From Ilex aquifolium (lineage: Eukaryota; Streptophyta; Magnoliopsida; Aquifoliales; Aquifoliaceae): DNA of 64,000 nt. A program made the translations under genes and the position numbers. How positions within the stretch are numbered: the stretch's first letter is position 1; each line of letters starts with the position of its first letter. The notes beneath the pieces were generated by a model. It made no database searches. It saw only the letters and a list, made by a program, of their open reading frames with translations, and was not told where the DNA came from. The DNA is taken from NCBI GenBank assembly GCA_951799425.1, contig OX637409.1, positions 15,479,460-15,543,459 on the forward strand, read 5' to 3'. This document shows, in pieces, positions 24,062 through 35,824 of this stretch.

Positions 24062-26980
24062 GGGTCAATCCCCTTCATATCCTCCTGTTTCCATGCAAAC
24101 ACCTCCATATTTTTTCAGAGGAATTGAATAAGGAGGTCTTTAACCTTTCTAGGCAGCTTTGATCCCACATATACCAGATGTTCTGGTTCCTCGTCAAGTT
24201 GGACAGGCTCTAGCTCTTCTGAAGGCATAGGTCTCGTTTCCAGCTCATCTCTAATGTCTAGCTCGTCCAGCTGGATAGTCTTGACCTCTTTTCTCTTCAT
24301 AGACGTCATGTAACACTCGTGTGTCACTCGCTGGTCTCCTCAAACCACTCCAACGGCATTGTCAGTGGGGAACTTCATGACGAGGTGGTAGACAGAAGGA
24401 ATGGCCCTTATGGCGTTGAGGGAAGGTATTCCCAGTAGAACATTGTATGCTGAAGGGGCGTCGACTACTAGGAACCTCACAGTGGTGGTGGACTGGCAAG
24501 GCGGATCTCCCATGGTGAGAACAAGTTGGATTGAACCCAAGTATAACACCATTTCCCCTGAGAATCCTAGAAGGCTAGCCCTCACTAGTTCATGCTTGCC
24601 TCTGCCTATATCCATCTTGTCGAAGGCAGATGCGAAGATGATGTCAGCAGAGCTCCCATTATCAATTAGAATCCGATGGACAATTCTGTTGGCGATGATG
24701 GCCCTTACCACCAAGGGATTATCGTGGGGATGCTGGCAACCCTCCAAATCTGCATCTGAAAAAGTAATCTCCATGTTCATTCGAGGTGTTTTGGACACAA
24801 CTTGCACCTCCAGTACCTCCTCAGTTATGACCTTGTGCATGTGAGCCTTCTTGGTTGAGCTGGATTCTCCACCTCCAGCGAATCCTCCAGATATTACTCT
24901 GATCTCTCCTAGAGGTTGATGATGTTGTGCAGGAATTTGCTGCTGAGGTGCTAGGGGTGGGTGAACTCGATTCTGATTATCTTGTGCCACAAAGCGGCGC
25001 AGTTGCCCCCGCTGAATCAGGAACTCGATCTCCTTCTTTAACTGGATGCAATCGTCAGTGAGGTGGTCATGGTCTCTATGGTACTCGCAGTATTTCGTTG
25101 CATCCCTTTTTTGCGGGATCTGTCTACATCCGAGGTGGCCACCTTAGAAACTTTTCGTTTTGCACCTCATAGAGGACCTGGGACACTATGGCGGTGAGGG
25201 TAGTGAATTGCCAAGGTGCAAACCTTGGCTGTAACTCCTACGGTGGAGGACCTAGGCGGTCTCTGATGTTTCTTCTCCTTTTCAGAGAGCGGTCACTATC
25301 TCTTCGTGGAGACCTGTCTTGATTTCTCTCCTTTTTGGGACTTCGGTCCCTCTTTTTCTCCTTCTCCTTGTGCATGGATAAGCTCTCTACCTTTGAAAGG
25401 AGAGTTTCCTCGCCATTGATGTACTTCTCTGCCTTGGCAAGGACTTCTATCATACTGGCTTGCGAGTTTTTGGAGATGGAAAACATCAGGTCCTTTGACT
25501 AGACTCCCAGCCTAGCAATGAAGGTAGTTTGGGCAAAATTTTCATTAGGGACATCTACTTTCAGATATTCTGAGTTGAACCTCTGAACGTAGCTTCGTAG
25601 GGTCTCATTGGGTCCTTGCTTTTATATTCAACAAGTGGTAGCTCAACTTTCAATACGTTTGAACTCCTATGAAATGCGAAACAAATGAGACAGAGAGCTC
25701 TCTAAAGGAGGAGATAGATGTTGGGGTCAGCCTATTGAACCATGCTAAGGCTAAGCCTTTCAATGTGATGGCGAAAGCTTGACACCGTACTGGGTCTTGA
25801 TACACCTGGAGCTCCATCCTGGCTTTTGTAAGTGTTAAGATGGTCCATGGGGTCTTTTTTCCCATCAAAGGCCTCCGTCTGAGGCATTCTGAACTTCGGT
25901 GGAAGGGAAAAATGTAGCACCTATGCCGTAAATGGAGACTCAGTCTGCTAAACTAAGGCGTCCATAGTCACCGGGGTCTTGCCTCTCACAAACTCCTTCA
26001 TGTGGCTGAGCTCTTACTGAATTTTGTTAAAATGTTGTTCCCAATACTATTTCTTCCTCTCTTGCTGGAGTTGCGAAAATTCATCTTTGTAGGTTCTCTT
26101 GTTTTGACTCTGAACTTCCTCGTTCTTATGGGCTCGACGACAGGCGTTGCCTACTGTTTGACTACACTCATCCCCCTCAGTGATATCTCTTAGGGGGTTA
26201 ATGTGTTGTTGTTCCCTTATGGGGGATCATCCTGGGCTGACTGTGCCCTTTGGGGACCTTGAAGAAGATTCATCAACTCTTCATTTTCTTGGAGGAGGCA
26301 CTGATTTGCTAGGCGAAGGGCTTCGATTTTGTTGTTTGGGAGGGGATCCACCAAAGGAGGATCGACCTCAGGCGTAGGCAAAAAATCACGAAGATTTTCT
26401 TGCTGTCTTCCGGCATCAGCTTCTTATTGGTTTTGTAATAAAAGGGGATTCATCAATGTTGCACGTAGAAACCATCAATTACTGAAGAAATCAGTATATT
26501 TTTAATAGGAACAGTCGTTCCCACAAGCGGCGTCAATTGATGATGTATAAAACATGACAGAACAGAAGGGTAAATATATGATGCACTAAATAGTTCATTA
26601 TGAGCTTCAAGGCTCTTGTGAAGAGGGTAGAGGGAATGGGATTATCACACACAAGACGTATAGTGATTCACCGGCTCGGGAGCTCGGCTAATCCACTCTC
26701 AAAAGAGTCTCTTGCTCCTTGGGAATATATAATAATAATGGAGGGCTTTACAGAGAGTATATGAGTGAGACTACAATTGCTTGTTGTTTCTGTCGAGGGC
26801 TTTGCCTCTTATTTATAGTTGTCTCTGGCCCTAGACCAATTAGACAGGACACAAAGGCAATTTGGAGTTGCCGATCTTAAAGGTAGATTTTACTCATGTG
26901 TGAAAACACAGTGGACCCTGCCAAATGCTAAATTAGAGCCTTTCAATCACTAGCTTAGAAGAAAAGGGGAAGCAAAGTGA
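24062..26980 (-). mobile_element. Second broken Ty3/gypsy (Tat) relic: LTR, gag, protease
   Basis: Minus-strand parts: 5' LTR starting TGATGATGTA at 26538 and running left to right to about 26980 (outer end not fixed); primer site 26507-26537 with GGAACAGTCGTTCCCAC as in the 13 kb element; gag 25238-25920 (AFAITLKGLALAWFNRL, VSFVSHFIGVQTY); protease region 24340-24990 (RILIDNGSSADIIFA, LLGIPSLNAIRAIPS); start of the RT ORF 24115-24327 (LDELDIRDELETRPMPSEEL). Its interior parallels 41950-44428 of the element at 31855, so it is the same family with a diverged LTR. The LTR phrase GGTTCACCGGCT...GAGCTCGGCTA type is shared. It is broken several times and lacks its 3' half. Confidence 0.8.
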
Positions 26981-27558
26981 AGGGAAATCTTTGGCTGGAA
27001 CACCCACTTGAGTTGTTGTAACTGTTATCTGTGTCAATGTAGGTTTTGGGTTTTGTATTCATGGTTGCTTGAGGCAGTGTGAAAAGGTAAAGACCCCTTT
27101 CACCTTCACTGGCTCTCGCTCGCATCTTTGTAAAAACATTTCAAATGAAATTTAAGTGCTTTGATTTGATGTTGAGTTGCTTGAATTAATTTGTTCAATG
27201 AGTTGTATTGTTTTATTGTGGAACGATTGTATTGTGAAATTGGTTCAAATAATTAGTTTAAGTACATTTAATTGTTAAAAATGTATTGATTTGTTCAACT
27301 AATTTCATTTTCATCAATTTTTTGATGAAATTTTGTTGCAAATTGAATTTGTTAGAATGAGTGAATGTAAGATTGCTTTATGTTTTTCTCAATTTTGTTG
27401 CAAATTGAATTTGTTGCAATTTTTTTACGGGTAATATAGTGTCTTCATACACGGGCAATTACTAGTTTGCCTATAAGATACCCACTACATCTATGATTCT
27501 ATTTCATTTTTTTTGTTTATCATATCTTTTCAAACTATTTTCAAATTTGAATTTCTCA
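26981..27558. other. AT-rich intergenic DNA
   Basis: Contains TTGTTCAATG and GAATTTGTT repeats around 27170-27420. No gene or repeat end was identified. Confidence 0.45.
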
Positions 27559-27567
27559 TAACCTTTT

Positions 27568-27782
27568 GGATAAATTGCACCGTTAATTCCTGATGGTTGC
27601 CACTTGTTGCACTTTCATCCCTGAAGTTCTAATTTCGTCCTCTATGTTAACACATTGACTGATTTTCGTCCTGACCTCTAACTGCCATCCAAAAGAGTAA
27701 TAGAAGAGAGCACGTGAGCGGCATGTGATGGAATTAGAAGGGAAATGCAATCATTTTATGTTCCTTCCCGCCCATTTAAATG
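27568..27782 (+). repeat. Left TIR of the MULE
   Basis: Pairs with 30497-30710 in inverse orientation at roughly 80% identity by eye. MULE TIRs often hold the promoters of the two internal genes, and here both genes start just inside a TIR. Confidence 0.85.
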
Positions 27783-27837
27783 GTTACTTGTGTTGCCCTA
27801 GCTACCAGTTGAACTATATCAACCAAAAACCAATTTG

Positions 27838-28198
27838 ATGAAGATGAAGACAATGAGCAAGGAGGCAGCTAGGCGAAGGAAGAAGAACCTGGAACATATG
27901 CCTTGCTATTGTGGGAGAAGGACACGAATGTTTACTTCATGGACATATCAAAATCCCGGTAGGAAATTCCTTTGCTGTGAGAATCATGCGGTAAATTTCA
28001 GTTGGTTTGTTTTTAATTACTACACTTTTTCGAATGTTGGAGCATACTTTTGTTTTCTATTGTATGCAGCATAGTGGAGGATGTGGGTATTTTGAATGAT
28101 ATGACCCTCCATGTGTAACCGGTCGAAGAACATCATTCTTGGCTTGTTTGAGAGAATCGAATGAATGGAAGCATAATGGACAAGAACTTGACACATAG
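27838..28198 (+). pseudogene. GRF-type zinc-finger gene inside the MULE
   Basis: Exon 1 is 27838-27990 (51 codons). It carries a basic start, MKMKTMSKEAARRRKKN, then CYCGRRTRMFTSWTYQNPGR and KFLCCENH. This is the GRF zinc-finger pattern C-x-C-G...T-S...N-P-G-R-x-F...C. Intron 27991-28069 has GT-AG ends. Exon 2 opens HSGGCGYFE, finishing the GRF domain, but the next codon (28097-28099) is TGA where W is expected (usual motif F-x-W-x-D). The frame then stays open through YDPPCVTGRRTSFLACLRES to a TAG at 28196. A typical GRF gene would be somewhat longer. The 3' flank to about 28500 looks like UTR. It could be a captured host gene or a regular MULE passenger. Confidence 0.7.
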
Positions 28199-29061
28199 AG
28201 AATGTGTTGGGGATCTTGCTAATTATGACCTAGGTGTTGGTGTTGATGAACTGGAAGAACTCAGGTGTGAACAAGAACAAAGCGAGTAATCCTGCACCTA
28301 GTTACCAACTAGGAAATTAGTAATCTCATAGGAATCTCATTTGGTGTTTAGTTAGTCCAGAAGGGTGTGTTGCTTATGTAATGTGATGTTTTGTTTAGTC
28401 CAGAAGGGTTTGTTGTGATGTCTAGAAAGGTGTGATGTTTATGTAATTGACAAAAGGCATTTGTGCCATTTAATTATTAATGAAGTTCTCTTGTCTTCAT
28501 TTTCAAAGACTTTCTTATTTCGTGGAATGTATTATGTAAAACAGAAGAATACAAGAGGCAAAAGATGTGTACATAAACAAAAGAGTGGTTTATAACATTG
28601 AGAAACCATAGACAATGTTCAAGACTTAAACCATATAGACAATGTTCAAGACTTAAACCATATAGACAATGTTCAAGATACCCAATTTTATTACATTGTC
28701 TGCAAAAACAGCTACTTCTAGTGCATATTCAAAATGCAGGACAACACATACCTAAATGACAGAAGTCCTGTATCCTACCCCCCCCCCCCCCTTCCCCTTG
28801 GCCTTGACACCACCATTATCTGGATTCCCTGAATTCTTCCTTTTTTTGTACTATTGATTGAAGTGATGCAAGGGTCATACAACTCTGACCATTCCACAAG
28901 AATGGTGTTGAATTTGGAGTAGAACGAGGTGGTATGAACTGTGGTGATGATGTTGATGGGATGTCATGTCTTTTGACCTGAATAGAATGAAATGCAGCTT
29001 AGAAGTGTTGCACATACTCATGTGATGAAAGTTAAACATCTAAAAAAGTGTGGCAACTCAC

Positions 29062-29954
29062 CTATAACTTTTCTCTCCTATGTGACTGAACACCTTTTCC
29101 AACCCCAACACTTGCATTTGCAACCTTTTTTTTGCTCACCTCTATTGTATTAGTATTGGTATTTTCACTCTTATTCTCAGCTTTTTGTGTAGAAGTTGGA
29201 TCAGTCCCTGAACTTGTCCTTTTCACATTTGCCCTACAACTTCTTTTGTTGTGTTCCTTTTCACCACACTTGTCACACCTCAATGAAATCTGAAATTTTC
29301 TCAATTTTGTGAAATTTTGCCATAATTGTTGCATTGTCTTTTTCAACCCCAGTTCTTTCATTGTCTATGTCAACCCCAACACTTCAATTATCTCTATCAA
29401 TTCCAGAATTTTCATTGACTCTATCTACATTGCTTGTGTCCTAAACACATTCATTCCTTTCTTCCACATTTGTATCAACTTTGTTAGCAACAACCTCATG
29501 ATACTCTAGCAAATATGGTTGCTTATTATTTCCTATACTAGATACAGTAGTTGCTTTATTGTCCTATAAACCATTCAAATCTTCATCATCGATCTCCTCA
29601 ATAATAATAGAATGTCTAATCTCAGTATCTACATCATTTTCGACCCCCTCCTCATCAAATACATCAAATAGTGACCTACGTTCAATGCATACATCAGCAA
29701 CTGTGTTGGGATATAGGGAATTAAACATTGTGAACACTTGAGTATCAGTATATAGGAAAACAAACCATTATCCAAATTCTTGCCTGGAATCTAATATGGT
29801 ACCTGAGAATCTCTTCTCCGTATCCTAACCCCCTCGCCATCTCATCAAGTTCCAATAAAGACATGATGTCTAGATGTCTGTGGTGAAAAAAGTTGACCCT
29901 ACCCCCAACATATTCCTTATGTGGGTTGTCTCGAAACACCCTATCATGATTCAA
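29062..29954 (-). pseudogene. MULE transposase gene remnant (N- and C-terminal parts)
   Basis: Minus strand. The upstream part (29954-29745) reads NPHKEYVGGRVNFF...LDIMSLLELDEMARGLGYGEE, matching the PB1-like N-terminal region of plant MULE transposases (Y-V-G-G, D-x-M-S-L-x-E-L, L-G-Y). Next comes an acidic stretch (FDEEGVENDVDTE and IIIEEIDDEDLNGL, about 29560-29680), the usual linker. The last part (29361-29062) has a zinc knuckle CDKCGEKEHNKRSC, as at the transposase C-terminus, then a Ser/Thr/Lys tail. The DDE catalytic core and SWIM domain that normally lie between are absent, so no active transposase is made. Confidence 0.75.
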
Positions 29955-30496
29955 TTTCAGTGTAAAATATTTGGAATCTAGGCTCTACAAAACATAATGG
30001 GCACTATGAAATTATCAAATATTGTGACCACTTCACCAGCATATTGTCAAATTTCTAAATACATTCAGACTAATCTGGGGATCACATGCATATAAAACAA
30101 CAAACTCGCATAAAATAATTAGAGATTGCATGCAATAACTACTTCGTCTACGTGCAATTCATGGGAAAACCATAATATCACCACAACATGATCCTGACGA
30201 AAATTGGGAAAGCATATCATGACATTTTTTCGAGTAAAATTGATGTGTCAAAAAGTGAATAATAGATCTATTCAAGGTTTAATGGTACTTGATTTACCAT
30301 ATTTTGGATTTAAGTCGTTGTCTTCGCATTGTCGACAATTGAATCAACCAACCATTACAAAAGTGTTTGAAACCCTAATGAGGTGAGAAAACAACCCATG
30401 ATTTCACCCAAAGCAGTTGTATATCCAAAATCCCCAAATTCAATGTTGAACCCTAGTTAGGAAGACCATCGATTTAGCTTCCTCAAGTGGCTGAAG

Positions 30497-30710
30497 AGGT
30501 TAAACATGCGGGAAGGAACATAAAATGAATGTATTGCCCTTCTAACTCCATCACATGCCACTCATACTCTCTTTTTCGTCACTATTTTGGACGGCAGTTA
30601 GGGGTAAGGACGAAAGTTAGTCAATGTGTTAACATATTGGATGAAATTAGAACTTCGGGGGTGAAAGTGCAACAAGTAACAAACCTTAAGGACTAACGTG
30701 CAATTTACCC
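30497..30710 (-). repeat. Right TIR of the MULE
   Basis: Reverse partner of 27568-27782, ending GTGCAATTTACCC and followed by the TAACCTTTT duplication. Confidence 0.85.
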
Positions 30711-30719
30711 TAACCTTTT

Positions 30720-31033
30720 TTAGCTAAGACACATTTAAGAGTTTAATTTTTTATATTTTTATTTTAGGGCATTGATGAATAACCAATAATGAGAGAGTCA
30801 GGATGGGTGTAGAGTTGACGGTAGGAGCTTGACATAGTATGGTGATAAAAAAAAATTATAAATTTCTTGCATGGGCGGATGCTAATATAATTTTAAGATA
30901 ATGTCATATTGATTGAAAATGTGATTAAAAATAATGATCTAATGATATGGTGGTGTTTTTTATTTCAGTTTTATTCATTCAAAGTTCAATACTCACTATA
31001 AAAATCCTAATTTTTCTAAGGGTTAATCTCAAC
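30720..31033. other. AT-rich intergenic DNA
   Basis: No gene or transposon end identified between the MULE and the first hairpin arm. Confidence 0.45.
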
Positions 31034-31140
31034 TTGCACCCTAAAAAATCATTCAAATCTCAATTTGTACCCTCAAAGTTTAAAAATATTAATTTATACC
31101 CTAAAAGATATAAATACGTATCAATATACACCTAAAACTA
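31034..31140 (+). repeat. Outer hairpin arm A
   Basis: Holds TTGCACCCTAAAAAATCATT and CGTATCAATATACACCTA. Its reverse complement lies at 45180-45281, beyond the 13 kb Ty3 element. The two arms belong to one inverted-repeat element split by later insertions. Confidence 0.7.
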
Positions 31141-31151
31141 AAGTTTGGGTT

Positions 31152-31730
31152 AATTATAAATTGCATCCCTCAAAATTTAAATATTTCACATTTATGATCC
31201 AAAAAGAATTTCATCCATTAATGTTCATTAAATTGTTCTCAATTGTATCGTATCATAACATTTTCGTGTCATGTTCGAGTTAATAAATAAATATTTTTAA
31301 CAAAAAATATTTTCATGCCGAGTCAATTGCTTTGTGTCTTGTATTTCACATTTACGACAATTCATATAATACTATTTAATATTTTTAAAAATTAAAAAAT
31401 ATCAATTTTTTGTCTATAATATTTGTTAAATAACTATTTTTTGTCTACAGTTATGTTATTCGTTTATAACTTTAATTTGATCGGACAATCAAAAGATTTG
31501 TGCCTAATTGTAGACAGAAAATAGTTATTTAATGAGTATTGTAGGCAAAAAATAGGTATTTTATAATTTTTTTAAAATTTTGAAAATTATTTTTTATTGA
31601 CTCGAACACGACACGAAGATGTTATGACACGATACAATTAAGAGTTATTTAACGAGTAGTAATGGATGGAATTCTTTTTGGATCATAAATATGAAATATT
31701 TAAACTTGAAAGGTATAATTTATAAGAGTA
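31152..31730. mobile_element. Inner hairpin (foldback) element
   Basis: Arms 31152-31450 and about 31505-31730 are reverse complements. Shared blocks are ATTGTATCG(T/G)(A/G)TCATAACAT, TATGATCCAAAAAGAATT and TTAAATAACTATTTT(T/C)TGTCTAC. The loop is only about 55 bp. There are no ORFs. This is a non-autonomous inverted-repeat element of unknown superfamily. Confidence 0.7.
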
Positions 31731-31732
31731 AT

Positions 31733-31849
31733 ACTATATGGACTTAAAAATTAGATTTAAAAAATAGACTTGATAATTACAGGCATTGATTTCATTATGG
31801 GTCCCAACATTTATTGGGACCCACTACCTATTCAATGATTATGATTATC
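31733..31849. mobile_element. Left part of a small MITE split by the Ty3 element
   Basis: TATATGGACTTAAAAATTAG at 31732-31752 is the reverse of CTAATTTTTAAGTCCATAT at 45126-45144. A central GTCCCAACATTTATTGGGAC palindrome (31801-31820) lies between. Without the LTR element this is about a 145-bp MITE. The LTR element entered it at AAGTC. Confidence 0.65.
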
Positions 31850-31854
31850 AAGTC

Positions 31855-32547
31855 TGATGGTGTAAACCTGTGCGAATGAGCTATGGGATTGGATTATGTG
31901 GTATGAACGATCTGTGTGGGGTTTGATGTGGCATCTGAGCTACAAGGCTCGTGTATCTATGGGCGAGTGCTCTAATTAACCGATGTATAGTGCGTGTGAG
32001 ACAGTAGAAGTATAGTGGTTCACCGGCTAACGAGCTCGGCTAGTCCACTCTCTAATGGAGGCTCTTGCTCCTTTTTCTTTATTGATGAATCGAACGTGTT
32101 ACAGTAGAATACTCGGGCTCTCCTTTAATGGAGGTTATCCCTCCCTTTTTATAGCCTCATGCTTACCTCTAATTCGGAATTATCCTACATTGAAGGGATT
32201 GCTCCCTATCTTCATCTGTAATCTCGGAGTTACCTAGACTTCCTATAGCTGGCTCTAAATGGCTTGGTTTTTGCCTTTTATCATGGGATCCTCTCCTTGA
32301 TTGTAGGAGAGGATCCTTGCTGGTAATGTGTTATGCGCCTTGGGTTAGCTGAATTCCCTTTATGAATATATCTGTTGTTGACTTGCTGTCCTCTTAACAT
32401 TTATCACCTTATGTCTTCAGCTGGGAGTACAAGTGTTGACTGGTCGAGCTCAGATCGTGGCTGGGTGAGCTCGGTTTATGTTCCCTGTCTTCCAGAGCTG
32501 AGCTCTTTTCCTGAGCTCGTGTTTGGGGTTTATTTTAAGTATCATCA
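31855..32547 (-). repeat. 3' LTR of the 13 kb Ty3 element
   Basis: 693 bp, near-identical to 44428-45120. It holds GAGCTCGGCTAGTCCACTC and a GAGGATCC inverted pair (ATCCTCTCC...GGAGAGGATCC). The adjoining polypurine tract is 32548-32562 on the minus strand. Confidence 0.93.
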
Positions 32548-33182
32548 GTTGCCCCCCAGCCCTTGCCTTAGGATCTTAGGCAGGGGCTGACCTGTATTCC
32601 AGTCAGAGTTAAATATGCACGTGGCTAGCACGTGACTTGAAGATTTTTGACGGTTAGTAGAAATCATGACTCTCCTCGATTCCCGTGCATGTCTCAGCCC
32701 ACGTTCCCCAAGCTTTAAATGCCCCAAAACGGCTACCTGAACCATTTCTACGCACTATTCATCTTCTTCTCCACTCTTCGTCTCTATTCCCTTTTCAGAC
32801 GAACTTTCCTGATTTCTTGCTTGACAACGAATTCCCAACCTTTGTCTTGAAGACTCGCATCGTCTCCTTCCCCGATTTTGCTCCAAGTTCCTGTTTGCCG
32901 CTGTTCCTGAGTTAGGTACGTTCTTCGCCCCTTTTACCTCCTCCTCTGCTCTGGATCCCTCGGATTCGAGGTGGTTGCTACATTTTTGGGCTTTTCGGTT
33001 CTTTTACTTTTGGAATCGTGACCATTGCCTAGCCCCACTTCCTCATTTTGTAGATTGGAGCTCTATAGTCCACATTCTTGCCGTCGGGAGTTACTTTGCT
33101 GACCCAAGGGTCATTAGGGAGAGTTTGATCAGTGTTCCCCCTCTTTATCGCTCCTTTAATCTTCCTTTTTCTCTTCCCACTA

Positions 33183-35824
33183 TGTCGGCTTCTTCTGGAG
33201 CCACTCGCTCCTCTGTTTCGCTACTAGGGGGTCGATCTGAAGACACCGATTTGGGGGATATTGGCGATGAAATTGACAACTTTCCCGGTGTGGGGGCTGG
33301 AGAGGCCGAGGTCGGCACCGAGGAACCCCCCCTCCTCCTCTTCTCCTATGCCCCCCAGACCTGATAAAGGCAAAGTTAAGGTGAGTGGAGTCGGGGTTGA
33401 AGAAAAGGTTTCGTACTTGGGGTCTGCCTTCAGGCATTCCGAGTCTGTGGGCTACAGTAAAGAAGCCCCTGAGCTAATGAAAATTTATAAGGTTCGGTAT
33501 GGCTTTCCTCCTGGGGTCGAGCCCTGGTGCCCAGATAAATCCGTCTACTATGTAGAACAAGTACGCAATAGGGTCTGCTTCTTTCTTGCCGCCTTTGATA
33601 ACGGTCTTCGCTTTCCTTTACACCCCTTCATCAAGGTTGTTCTGCAACATTTTCATGTGTGTCCTTCCCAGATTTCCCCCAACTTCTATGGTGTCATGAT
33701 TGGTTTTCTAGTCATCTTCAGGAAGCATAAACTTGGGGTTCCTAGCGTTCCTCTATTTATAGAGTTCTTTAACGTTAAGCCGACCTCTGAAGGCTTCTTG
33801 TATGCCTCTAAGCGTGCCAACGTTAGGCAGCTTATTTCTAACATTCCATCCTCTCATAAGCACTGGAAGGAGCATTTCTTTTTTGTCGGGGGCACCAATT
33901 GGGAGTATAATCCTGTTGATAAGAAAGACACTCTCGGTATCCCTACGGCTTGGGCTGAACCAGACAACTTGCGTGAGTCTTTTCTTGAGTCGACTGAGCT
34001 CTGGTCTGGAATTTATAGGCCTCTTGCCTTTTTCTTACTTGCACACTTTCTTCTTTTCAGGTGAACATTTTGAGCTCAGCCCTGAAGATAAGAAGGTGCT
34101 AGCGAAGTTGGCGAAGATCAAGCCAGAGAAGTACGCCGACCTGATTGAGTCAAGAAATTTGGTGCAGCTAGGTCTGAGCCTTCCTGTGGTGACTTTGGCG
34201 ATTCCATTATCTGTTTTAGGGGCTGACGAAGGTAATTTCATCGTCACTTGCTTTCCTCTCTTCATCATCTTTCCTTCTCTTCTTTTTTCCTTTACATTTC
34301 CCTACTTTTTCCAGACCTCCCAGGTCCTTCTACCATGAAGGCTACTCCAGAAGAGCTTCAGGCCAAAATTGCAGAGCTGATGGAGGGTGGCAGGTCTGGG
34401 AAGCGCAAGGCTCGGGTAGGCTCTGGGAGTGGTCCAAACACTCGAGCTAAAATCCCCAGATTGGAAGTGCATTCCCCTCCTTCTGCTACTACAGAATTGG
34501 TTCCCATCAAGGCACCGCCCTCCTCATCCGGCACCCCTCAACATGCAGTCATCTCTCCTCCTCCAGTGGCCCACCCTGGTTCGGGGCTTGCTCAAAAGGG
34601 AGATCAGGCTTCCCCTTCCTCCTCTGAGGTTAAGGAAGCTTTGGGAGTGATCCCTGACCTCCAACCCGGAAAGTTCTCATACACTGCTTCTGGGAAGACT
34701 GAGAGAAAATCTGAAGGAGATGAGGATTCCTTTTTTGACAACATGGATCTTGCTGCAGGGGCTCTCTCTTCTATTTTCTCTGAGTCTGATGTTCTGAAGG
34801 CTGCTTCTATGCCTCTTGAGGAGTCTATTTCTTCAGCTCTCCAGGGAGCAGCTGCTGTAAGCGCTACCACTTCTCCTTCTTCACTTATTTTTGTTTTGTG
34901 GACTCATGCATTCTTTCGCTTCTTCAGGCTGTCCTTCATGTGAATGGTCTACTGCATCGGGTTCGGTCCCAAGAGAGCTCTTTTCAGGTCTTGAAGAAGT
35001 ATAAGACCAAGGTTTTTGAATTGTCTCTTGAGAACGAAGATCTCAGAGCTCGGGTAGAGAGCCTCAAAGAGGAGATGGAGACCCTCAACGAGCAGACGGT
35101 GAATCAAGCCTCCGACCTCAAACACACACTGACAGTCAAGGTCAGAGCTGAGGAGGGGGAAAAGAAAGCTCGAGATGAGCTGAAGTTGGTTAAGGAAGAC
35201 CTGCAGCTTAAGGTCGAGGCGTGGTCCAAGGCTAACCAGGAGGCCTTTGATGCCAAGAAAGAGCTCATCCAGGCCAATCAAGATTATCTTGCTCTCAGTG
35301 AGGCTAACGGCAAACTCTGTGAGGAGCTCGAGGAGCAGAAAGGTTTGGTCCAACAGAGGGACAAAGAGATCGCTGAGCTGAGAGATGAGGCCACCACCTT
35401 GTGGGCTACTGGATGGCTTGCCTTTAGGCGCAAGGCTATCAAAGCTTTTCCAGACCTTGACTTCAATTTCTCTATCCCCATCGAAGAAGAAATGGAAGAG
35501 TCTAGCTCTGACAATGAGGAGGATGCCTCGGTTCCTTCAGCTGCAGCCTTGAGTCAAGACATACCTGCCCCTGGGACCTCTGGAGCTCTTATCGTACTTT
35601 CTGAGCCTCCGACGGTGATTCCTGAGCTCCTAGCTGCAGATCCTGCTGTTCCTGTTCCTGCACCATTTTCAGCTGACTTGGTGACTGAAGCCCTTGCCCA
35701 AGATCCGGAATCAACGGTAGTGGGGACCCAAGACATTTCTGGAAACTTTCCCCTTGCTTTTGTTGCTGAGGGCTCATCTGCTGAGCTGCGAGATCCTTCA
35801 ATTACTCCCCATCCAGAAACTTAG
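33183..35824 (+). CDS. Antisense additional ORF set 1 (Transposase_28-like)
   Basis: Plus-strand, opposite to gag-pol, in the 3' region of the Ty3 element. It starts MSASSGATRSSVSLLGG. The central part contains GYSKEAPELMKIYKVRYGFP, VCFFLAAFDNGLRFPLHPFI, FYGVMIGFLVIFRKHKLGV and WKEHFFFVGG. These fit the 'putative gypsy-type transposon' (Transposase_28) domain, known from Tat additional ORFs and related plant proteins. A Ser/Pro-rich linker follows (34340-34860), then a long Glu/Lys coiled coil (about 34980-35420) and an acidic tail (EEEMEESSSDNEEDAS). The reading is spread over several ORF segments; spliced antisense transcripts are known for this element class. The function is not known. Confidence 0.65.

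Larger units (their letters stand above)
27568..30710. mobile_element. MULE (Mutator-like) transposon, 3143 bp, long TIRs
   Basis: Ends GGATAAATTGCAC and GTGCAATTTACCC are flanked by a perfect 9-bp duplication TAACCTTTT (27559-27567 and 30711-30719). Terminal inverted repeats are about 215 bp (27568-27782 and 30497-30710), with shared CACTTGTTGCACTTTCA and GTTCTAATTTC blocks. The 9-bp duplication plus long TIRs define a Mutator-like element. It carries two convergent gene remnants: a GRF zinc-finger gene (+) and the N- and C-terminal parts of a MULE transposase gene (-). The catalytic and SWIM regions are absent, so it is a deletion derivative needing a transposase in trans. Confidence 0.88.
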
